This document shows, piece by piece, positions 28,981 through 34,717 of a stretch of DNA of 34,717 nucleotides; position 1 is the first letter of the stretch, and the number at the start of each line of letters is the position of its first letter. The translations under genes were made by a program, and so were the position numbers. The DNA comes from Paraburkholderia fungorum (lineage in GTDB: Bacteria; Pseudomonadota; Gammaproteobacteria; Burkholderiales; Burkholderiaceae), in contig NZ_MCAS01000048.1 of assembly GCF_003610895.1 (NCBI RefSeq), positions 1 through 34,717 of the forward strand. The letters run 5' to 3'. The notes under the pieces are model-generated. The model was given only the letters and a program-made list of their open reading frames with translations. It was not told the origin of the DNA and did no database searches.

Positions 28981-31626
28981 GTGGCAGACGACCCGTCGCC
29001 GCGACAGCTCCAGGCAAGGCCCGCATTGACCATGTTCCACCGAAATAACAACAGGTTCGACCGGCTAGGCGCGATGTTCGACCGAGTGTCCAGCGCACTT
29101 GGCAAGCGAAGCGTTCTCTCGCCCGTGCTCGCACTCGTCATTTGCGGGCTGCTGCTGGTCGTTTTGCAACATCTCTCGCAAGCGGTCGACTATCGCTCGG
29201 TCATGCGCCAGTTGCGCCACTTGACCGGGGGCGAGTGGGCCGCGGCGCTTGGCGCGACCGCGCTGAGCTATGTCGCGCTGGTCGGCCGCGACGCGGTCGG
29301 CTTGCGCTACCTCGGCGCCGCGGTGCCGCGCGCGGCGTTGTGGATCGGCGCGACGGCGGGCTCCGCGCTCGGCAACGCGACCGGCTTCGGCGCGTTGACG
29401 GGCGGTGCCGTGCGTGCGCGCGTCTACGGGGTGTCGAACGTGACGCCCGCACAGATCGGCCGCATGACCGTATTCACGAGCGTTTCACTGGCGCTCGCGC
29501 TGGTACTGATGACGGCGCTCGGCATGGTGTGCCTCGCCGACTCGCTTGCGACCATGCTGCATCTGTCGCCGCTCACGCTGCGTTGGATTGGTGCGGTGCT
29601 GCTCGCCGTGCTCGGACTCGCGGCGGCCGCCTGCCGTCGCGAAACGCGTCCGATCCGCACACGCTGGCAGTGGCTATCGTTCGATATTCCGGCGCGCCGC
29701 GATCTGATTGCGCAAGTGGCGCTCGCCGTGCTCGACGTGGTGGCCGCCGGTCTCGCGTTGTGGGCGCTGCTGCCGCATGCGGACGTCGGCTTCGTGACCT
29801 TCATTACCGTCTATGCCGCCGCGATGCTGCTCGGCCTGATCGGCCACACGCCTGGCGGCGTCGGCGTATTCGAAGCCGCCATGGTGTTCACGCTGAACGG
29901 CAGCGTGCAAACGCATCAGATGGTCGCGGCGCTGCTCGCCTATCGTGCGATTTACTTCGGTGTCCCGCTGATCGTTTCGGCCGGACTGCTCGCCGGCTTC
30001 GAAGGCCGCGCGCTGAAAAGCCGTTTTCCGCTGCATCATGCGGCGGGCGCGTCGAAACTCGCGCCGCTGTTTCTGAGCCTGGTGACCTTCGTGGTCGGCA
30101 GCATGCTGGTGATTTCCAGCGCGACGCCCGCTTTCTGGCACCGCATCCGGATTCTGCGCGACGTGCTGCCGCTATGGGTGCTCGAAAGCTCGCAGATGCT
30201 ATGCAGCGTGCTGGGCGTGCTGCTGTTGTTCGTCGCGCGAGGCTTGCTGCGGCGTCTGGATGCCGCGTGGTGGATGACTCTGCTGCTGGCGGTGCTGAGC
30301 CTCGGGCTGTCGTTGACCAAAGGACTCGCGTTCGTGGAAGCGGGCGTGCTCGGCACGCTGATCGCGCTGCTCTTGTCCACGCGCCGCCGTTTCAACCGTC
30401 ATTCGTCGCTGTTTGCCGAGCGTTTTACGGTGGGCTGGCTGATGTCGGTGGGGATGGTGCTCGCGCTCGCCGTGTGGGTCATGCTGTTTGCTTTCCGCGA
30501 CGTGCCCTATACACGCGACCTGTGGTGGCAATTTGCTTTCGACGAACGCGCCCCTCGCGCGTTGCGGGCGACGCTGGCCGCCAGCCTGTTCGCCGCGACG
30601 CTCGCGTTCTGGCAGTTGCTGCGCCCCGCAGCGGGCCGTTTCGTCATGCCTCCCGCGCAGGATCTGCAGGACGCCGCGCGCATTGTGCGGGCGCAGGAGC
30701 GCAGCGACGCCGGTCTTGCGCTGATGGGCGACAAGAGTTTTCTCTTTTCCGAATCGCGCGCGGCGTTCCTGATGTACGCGAAAAATGGCCGCACGTGGGC
30801 CGCGCTGCACGATCCGGTTGGCCCGCGCGAAGAGTGGGCCGGCCTGATCAGCAAATTTGTCGCGCTCGCGCACGCGCACGGCGGCCGTGCCGCGTTCTAT
30901 CAGGTGCGCGCCAACGCCTTGCCGCTTTACCTCGATGCCGGCCTCACGCTGATGAAGCTGGGCGAAGAGGCCCACGTGGTGCTCGACGATTTCGACCTGA
31001 AGGGCTCGCATCGCGCGCATCTGCGCTATGCGCTCAAGCGTGGCGAGCGCGACGGCTTTACCGTCGAAGTGATCGATCAGGGCAATGTACCGGCGTCGCT
31101 CGACACGCTGCGCGAGATCTCCGACGGCTGGCTCGACAGCCGCGACGCGCGCGAAAAGAGCTTCTCCGTGGCCGCGTTCACCGACGAATATCTCGCCGCG
31201 CAATCCGTCATGCTGGTGCGCCAGAACGGCGAACCGGTAGCTTTCGTGACCTTCATGACGACCGATCTGAACACTGAAGCGACCGTCGGCGTGATGCGGC
31301 ACGTGGAAAGCGCGTCGCCGTATGCGATGGAATATCTGTTCACCCAACTGGCGCTGCATCTGAAGCAGGCGGGTTTTCGCTCGCTCAGTCTCGGCATCGC
31401 GCCGCTCTCCGGCATGCAGCCGACGCCGCTCGCGTCGCGCTGGCATCGGCTGGCGGGTATCGTGTGGCGCTTCGGCGGCCGCTTCTATAACTTCCGCGGA
31501 CTGCGAGCTTTCAAGAGCAAGTTCCAGCCGCATTGGGAGCCGCGCTATCTCGCGGCGTCGGGTTCGATGAGCGTGTTCTTCACGCTCGCGGACCTGTCAT
31601 TGCTGGCAGGAGGCCGGCGTTCATGA
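28981..31626 (+). CDS. mprF: Bifunctional phosphatidylglycerol lysyltransferase/flippase
   Basis: An 881-residue membrane protein (LpiA in alpha-proteobacteria). The N-terminal half has about a dozen membrane segments and the flippase domain (TGFGALTGGAVRARVYG near 138-154; GLIGHTPGGVGVFEAAMVFT about residues 285-305). The cytoplasmic C-terminal domain (about 565-870, DUF2156) transfers lysine or alanine from charged tRNA to phosphatidylglycerol. It shows LRYALKRGERDGF, SRDAREKSFSVAAF and the terminal FKSKFQPHWEPRYLA. The product lowers surface negative charge and helps resist cationic peptides and acid. The start is a GTG at 28981 with AAGG upstream; an ATG at 29032 is an alternative. Its stop overlaps the acvB start (ATGA), so the two are coupled. 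The amino acid transferred is not readable from sequence. Confidence 0.9.
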   Translation: MADDPSPRQLQARPALTMFHRNNNRFDRLGAMFDRVSSALGKRSVLSPVLALVICGLLLVVLQHLSQAVDYRSVMRQLRHLTGGEWAAALGATALSYVALVGRDAVGLRYLGAAVPRAALWIGATAGSALGNATGFGALTGGAVRARVYGVSNVTPAQIGRMTVFTSVSLALALVLMTALGMVCLADSLATMLHLSPLTLRWIGAVLLAVLGLAAAACRRETRPIRTRWQWLSFDIPARRDLIAQVALAVLDVVAAGLALWALLPHADVGFVTFITVYAAAMLLGLIGHTPGGVGVFEAAMVFTLNGSVQTHQMVAALLAYRAIYFGVPLIVSAGLLAGFEGRALKSRFPLHHAAGASKLAPLFLSLVTFVVGSMLVISSATPAFWHRIRILRDVLPLWVLESSQMLCSVLGVLLLFVARGLLRRLDAAWWMTLLLAVLSLGLSLTKGLAFVEAGVLGTLIALLLSTRRRFNRHSSLFAERFTVGWLMSVGMVLALAVWVMLFAFRDVPYTRDLWWQFAFDERAPRALRATLAASLFAATLAFWQLLRPAAGRFVMPPAQDLQDAARIVRAQERSDAGLALMGDKSFLFSESRAAFLMYAKNGRTWAALHDPVGPREEWAGLISKFVALAHAHGGRAAFYQVRANALPLYLDAGLTLMKLGEEAHVVLDDFDLKGSHRAHLRYALKRGERDGFTVEVIDQGNVPASLDTLREISDGWLDSRDAREKSFSVAAFTDEYLAAQSVMLVRQNGEPVAFVTFMTTDLNTEATVGVMRHVESASPYAMEYLFTQLALHLKQAGFRSLSLGIAPLSGMQPTPLASRWHRLAGIVWRFGGRFYNFRGLRAFKSKFQPHWEPRYLAASGSMSVFFTLADLSLLAGGRRS

Positions 31627-32885
31627 CATTGCATCCGTTTTTCAGGCTCGCCATTGCGGCGAGCCTTGTTGTTGGCAGCGCAACTGCTGTCGCCGCCACC
31701 GCCACCGTGTCCGGCGGCCGTTATGGTGACGTGACGGTGACGCAGCCGGTCGGCACTTTGCGCGGCCTCGTGGTGCTTTATTCTTCGGCTAGCGGCTGGA
31801 GTGCGGCCGACCAGCAAACCGCCGACGCGCTCGCCAAAGCGGGTGCCATGACGGTCGGCGTGGATACGGCGCGCTATGCGGCCAACCTGAGTGCGAAGAA
31901 AGAGGCTTGCCATCAACTGGTGGGCGATGCCGAAGCGCTGAGCCACCAGCTCGAACGGCAATCGCAATCGAGCCGCTATTTCGCGCCGATCGTCGCCGGT
32001 ACGGGGCAGGGCGCGACGCTTGCGATGCATGTGCTCGAACAGGCGCCGTCGAATACGGTGGCCGGCGCGGTCTCGGTGGACGCCGAGCGCACTCTGGATC
32101 CGCGCTTTCAACCGTGCCCGCCGGACCCGACGATCATCCGCGACAAGGTGCCGGGTTTCGTCGAAAAGGCAACGCCTGGCAACGGTGATCGCGCGCAGCT
32201 CGTGGCGCTCGTGACGCGGCATTTGCAGACGACCTCGGTGAGCGAAGACGATGTCTCCGATCTGCCGCTGATCGAATTGCCGGCGGCGCGTCCGAACGGC
32301 TTGATGGCGGTTGTGATTTCCGGCGACGGCGGTTGGCGCGATCTCGACAAGACCATCTCGCTCGCCTTGCAGAAAGACGGCGTTTCGGTGATCGGCATCG
32401 ACAGCCTGCGTTATTTCTGGAGCGAAAAGACGCCGGCGCAGACGAGCCGCGACCTCGCGCGTGTGATGCAGACTTACGGCGCGCGCTGGCACGCCGAGCA
32501 TATCGCGCTCATCGGCTATTCGTTCGGCGCCGACGTGATGCCGTTCGCCTACAACCGCTTGCCTGAGGCGCTGCGTGCGAAGGTGTCGCTGATTGCGCTG
32601 CTGGGCTTTGCGCCCGACGCCGATTTCCAGATCCGTGTGGGTGGTTGGCTCGGTATGCCGGCAAGCGATAAGGCGTTGAAGGTGCAGCCCGAATTGACGC
32701 GCGTTCCGCCTGCAATCGTGCAGTGCTTCTACGGTGAGGAAGAGAAGGACACCTTGTGTCCGGCGCTCGCCCAAACCGGCGTCACGGTGATTCGCACGTC
32801 GGGCGATCATCACTTCGGGCGCGACTACAACGCGCTCGAACAGCGCATTCTGGAGCAGTTCAGGAAGCAAAGCGGCGTGCGTTGA
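31623..32885 (+). CDS. acvB: AcvB/VirJ-type periplasmic aminoacyl-phosphatidylglycerol hydrolase
   Basis: A 420-residue exported protein with a signal peptide cut near residue 25 (VAA then TATVSGG). The C-terminal VirJ domain (about 225-420) is an alpha/beta hydrolase with SGDGGWRDLD (233-242), nucleophile Ser300 in GYSFGAD and His396/397 in SGDHHFGRDY. The N-terminal half (45-215) looks like a degenerate copy: LRGLVVLYSSASGWS and GTGQGATLA (127-135) take the place of these motifs, without the serine. In Agrobacterium, AcvB hydrolyses lysyl-phosphatidylglycerol made by LpiA. The ATG overlaps the mprF stop and follows a GCAGGAGG ribosome site inside mprF, so the same arrangement exists here. 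It would trim the lipid on the periplasmic face. Confidence 0.88.
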   Translation: MTLHPFFRLAIAASLVVGSATAVAATATVSGGRYGDVTVTQPVGTLRGLVVLYSSASGWSAADQQTADALAKAGAMTVGVDTARYAANLSAKKEACHQLVGDAEALSHQLERQSQSSRYFAPIVAGTGQGATLAMHVLEQAPSNTVAGAVSVDAERTLDPRFQPCPPDPTIIRDKVPGFVEKATPGNGDRAQLVALVTRHLQTTSVSEDDVSDLPLIELPAARPNGLMAVVISGDGGWRDLDKTISLALQKDGVSVIGIDSLRYFWSEKTPAQTSRDLARVMQTYGARWHAEHIALIGYSFGADVMPFAYNRLPEALRAKVSLIALLGFAPDADFQIRVGGWLGMPASDKALKVQPELTRVPPAIVQCFYGEEEKDTLCPALAQTGVTVIRTSGDHHFGRDYNALEQRILEQFRKQSGVR

Positions 32886-32980
32886 TGAGCCCGTCCACAT
32901 GGCGCGCGTCGTCGGCAGCGGCGCGCGGCTCCTGGGTGATGGAAGCCGCCCGATCTGATGAACGGGATTAAAGGCGGGGA

Positions 32981-33009
32981 TTGACAAAGACCGCCAAGTC
33001 AACGAAGAT
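32981..33009 (+). promoter_or_regulatory. Candidate promoter of the ilvA leader
   Basis: A consensus -35 box TTGACA (32981-32986) is followed after 17 bases by GAAGAT (33004-33009), a weak -10. The leader ATG is eight bases further on, so either the peptide is near-leaderless or transcription starts slightly upstream. The 95 bases before this (32886-32980), after acvB, hold no gene that I can see. Confidence 0.45.
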
Positions 33010-33016
33010 CAATCGC

Positions 33017-33079
33017 ATGAACTGCCTCGACATCCGTATTGCGCTGATTATTAGCACCATTCATCGAATGGTGGGTTAG
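33017..33079 (+). CDS. Isoleucine-rich leader peptide of ilvA (20 aa)
   Basis: A 20-residue frame, MNCLDIRIALIISTIHRMVG, ending in TAG. Five residues are isoleucine (6, 8, 11, 12 and 15), with two Leu, one Val and one Thr, the amino acids of the branched-chain pathway. It lies immediately before a three-way set of RNA pairings and a terminator, followed by ilvA. That is the architecture of a ribosome-mediated attenuator: slow decoding of Ile codons 11-15 when charged isoleucine tRNA is scarce would hold the ribosome over segment 1 and free segment 2. The ribosome site is only GAAG. The peptide itself is expected to have no other role. Confidence 0.8.
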   Translation: MNCLDIRIALIISTIHRMVG

Positions 33080-33111
33080 CGCGCGTCGAGTAGTAGTGAC
33101 AATAACCCGCC
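33055..33111 (+). promoter_or_regulatory. Protector and antiterminator pairings of the ilvA attenuator
   Basis: Segment 1, CACCATTC (33055-33062), pairs perfectly with GAATGGTG (33066-33073). Alternatively GGTGGGTTA (33070-33078) pairs over nine bases, one a G-U, with TAACCCGCC (33103-33111). The second pairing uses the left half of the terminator stem, so it excludes the terminator. The two pairings also exclude each other. Confidence 0.75.
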
Positions 33112-33130
33112 CCACGAGGCGGGTTTTTTT
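33104..33130 (+). terminator. Terminator of the ilvA attenuator
   Basis: AACCCGCC (33104-33111) and GGCGGGTT (33118-33125) form a perfect 8-bp stem with a 6-base loop and a run of seven T (33124-33130). It lies 80 bases before the ilvA start and 25 bases after the leader stop, and points toward ilvA. Confidence 0.9.
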
Positions 33131-33209
33131 ATGTCCGCTTGCTGCCTGTCAGCTACCTGCCTCCTGGTGATCTCTCTGTTGATTTGCCCTTGCCGCACAG
33201 GAGCTTGCC

Positions 33210-34717
33210 TTGCCATCACACGAATCCAATCAGGGTGTCGAAGCCGCTGACAGCGTCGCGTTGCGTCACGACTACCTGAAGAAAATCCTGACCGCGCGCG
33301 TCTACGACGTGGCCCGCGAGACCGAGCTCGAACGTGCGCCGAACCTGTCGGCGCGGCTGTCCAATCCGGTCTATCTGAAGCGCGAGGACAACCAGCCGGT
33401 GTTCTCGTTCAAGGTGCGCGGCGCGTACAACAAGATGGCGCATATCCCGGCGGACGCGCTGGAGCGGGGCGTGATTACCGCCTCGGCAGGCAATCACGCG
33501 CAGGGCGTGGCGCTCTCGGCGGCCCGCATGGGCGTGAAGGCGATCATCGTCGTGCCGGTGACTACACCGCAGGTGAAGGTCGATGCGGTGCGCGCGCATG
33601 GCGGGGCGACGGTCGAGGTCGTGCAGTTTGGCGAGTCCTATAGCGACGCGTACGGACATGCCGTGAAGCTGCAGGAAGAACGCGGCCTGACGTTCGTGCA
33701 CCCGTTCGACGATCCGTACGTGATCGCCGGCCAGGGCACGGTCGCGATGGAGATTCTCAGCCAGCATCAGGGTCCGATCCATGCGATCTTCGTGCCGATC
33801 GGCGGCGGTGGTCTCGCGGCAGGCGTGGCGGCGTATGTGAAATCGGTGCGCCCGGAGATCAGGGTGATTGGCGTGCAGACCGATGACTCGTGCGCGATGG
33901 CCGCCTCGCTGAAGGCGGGTGAACGCGTCACCCTGAACGAGGTCGGGCTGTTCTCGGACGGCACCGCGGTCAAGCTGGTGGGCGAGGAAACCTTCCGCCT
34001 GTGCAGCGATTATCTCGACGACGTGCTGCTCGTGAACACCGACGCGCTATGCGCGGCGATCAAGGACGTCTTCCAGGACACCCGCAGCGTGCTGGAGCCG
34101 GCCGGCGCGCTGGCCGTGGCGGGCGCCAAACAGTATGCCGAGCGCGAAGGTCTCGAAGGCCAGACGTTGATTGCGATCACGTCCGGCGCGAACATGAACT
34201 TCGACCGCATGCGTTTCGTGGCCGAGCGCGCCGAAGTCGGTGAAGCGCGTGAGGCGGTGTTCGCCGTGACGATTCCCGAGGAGCGCGGCAGCTTCCGCCG
34301 CTTCTGCGAACTGGTGGGCACGCGCAGCGTCACCGAGTTCAACTACCGGATTGCGGACGCGAATTCAGCGCATATCTTCGTCGGCGTGCAGATCAGGAAT
34401 CGCAGCGAATCGGCGCAGATCGCGGGCGCCTTTGAAGCGCACGGCTTTGCCACCGTCGATCTGACCTTCGACGAACTGTCGAAGCAGCACATCCGCTACA
34501 TGGTGGGCGGCCGCTCGCCGCTGGCGCATGACGAACGCCTGTTCCGCTTCGAGTTTCCAGAGCGGCCGGGCGCGCTGATGAAGTTCCTCTCGTCGATGGC
34601 GCCGAACTGGAATATCAGCCTGTTCCACTACCGCAACCAGGGCGCGGACTACAGTTCGATTCTGGTCGGCATCCAGGTGCCGGAGAGCGAGAACCGCGAG
34701 TTCGAGCGCTTTCTCGC
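33210..34717 (+). CDS. ilvA: Biosynthetic threonine dehydratase (3' end outside window)
   Basis: PLP enzyme that deaminates threonine to 2-oxobutyrate, the first committed step of isoleucine synthesis. About 502 residues are visible; the family is near 505-515, so only the last few codons are missing. PLP lysine is Lys68 (FSFKVRGAYNK). SAGNHAQG (92-99) and the phosphate loop GGGGLAAG (198-205) are present. Two ACT-like regulatory domains begin near residues 345 (AVFAVTIPEERGSFRRFCEL) and 441 (LFRFEFPERPGALMKFLSSM), where isoleucine and valine act allosterically. The start is a TTG at 33210 with AGGAG six bases before it; no in-frame ATG fits. The N terminus before HDYLKKIL is about 19 residues, longer than I recall for many relatives. 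Expression is probably set by the leader attenuator upstream. Confidence 0.93.
   Translation, partial: MPSHESNQGVEAADSVALRHDYLKKILTARVYDVARETELERAPNLSARLSNPVYLKREDNQPVFSFKVRGAYNKMAHIPADALERGVITASAGNHAQGVALSAARMGVKAIIVVPVTTPQVKVDAVRAHGGATVEVVQFGESYSDAYGHAVKLQEERGLTFVHPFDDPYVIAGQGTVAMEILSQHQGPIHAIFVPIGGGGLAAGVAAYVKSVRPEIRVIGVQTDDSCAMAASLKAGERVTLNEVGLFSDGTAVKLVGEETFRLCSDYLDDVLLVNTDALCAAIKDVFQDTRSVLEPAGALAVAGAKQYAEREGLEGQTLIAITSGANMNFDRMRFVAERAEVGEAREAVFAVTIPEERGSFRRFCELVGTRSVTEFNYRIADANSAHIFVGVQIRNRSESAQIAGAFEAHGFATVDLTFDELSKQHIRYMVGGRSPLAHDERLFRFEFPERPGALMKFLSSMAPNWNISLFHYRNQGADYSSILVGIQVPESENREFERFL

Noticed and set aside
30199..31533. Leftward frame of about 444 codons inside mprF
   Set aside because: Antisense to the conserved lysyltransferase domain; no recognisable domain.
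33131..33250. Cys/Leu-rich 39-codon frame starting at the ATG after the attenuator
   Set aside because: No ribosome site, begins directly at the terminator T run, and overlaps the start of ilvA in another frame.

Overview
The window looks like chromosomal DNA of a beta-proteobacterium of the Burkholderiaceae, most likely Paraburkholderia or Burkholderia. This is an inference from the high GC content, the strong third-position G/C bias, the many LysR regulators, the Burkholderia-type trimeric porin and the protein families present. No rRNA, tRNA or CRISPR array was seen.

Layout. 1-825 is the right part of an IS481-type insertion sequence. 826-1412 and 7242-8118 are two oppositely oriented copies of a large, internally palindromic non-coding repeat. 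The IS lies inside the left arm of the first copy. Between the copies are an alpha-ketoglutarate permease (kgtP), a small conserved-looking protein, a polar amino-acid ABC importer without an ATPase gene, and a family 2 glycosyltransferase. 8130-11878 holds an orphan LysR gene, a DHA2 exporter and a second, divergent LysR gene, with two near-identical ATC-N9-GAT boxes around the exporter. 11943-17845 reads as a purine/nucleoside salvage cluster: Add-family deaminase, AzgA-type purine permease with a divergent LysR gene, a Tat-exported nucleoside hydrolase and a porin. 18096-24339 holds a ferredoxin-NADP reductase gene and then a marR - outer membrane factor - HlyD adaptor - EmrB efflux locus with repeated TATCTGAC operators. 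24535-27929 holds a soluble double-PAS hybrid histidine kinase facing a third DHA2 exporter. 28165-28568 has two very small genes and an 11-bp tandem repeat. 28981-32885 is an mprF(lpiA)-acvB operon for aminoacylated phosphatidylglycerol. 32981-34717 is ilvA, running off the window, preceded by what looks like a complete ribosome-mediated attenuator.

How the genes work together. In the salvage cluster a porin could admit nucleosides, the periplasmic hydrolase release the base, AzgA import it and the deaminase process it. In the efflux locus MarR appears to repress itself, the outer membrane channel and the inner membrane pump through separate copies of one operator. MprF would make and flip lysyl-phosphatidylglycerol, and AcvB would hydrolyse it in the periplasm.

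The strongest candidate for something not widely described is the ilvA leader. A 20-residue peptide with five isoleucines is followed by three mutually exclusive RNA pairings (protector, antiterminator, terminator) and then by ilvA, which encodes the first committed enzyme of isoleucine synthesis.
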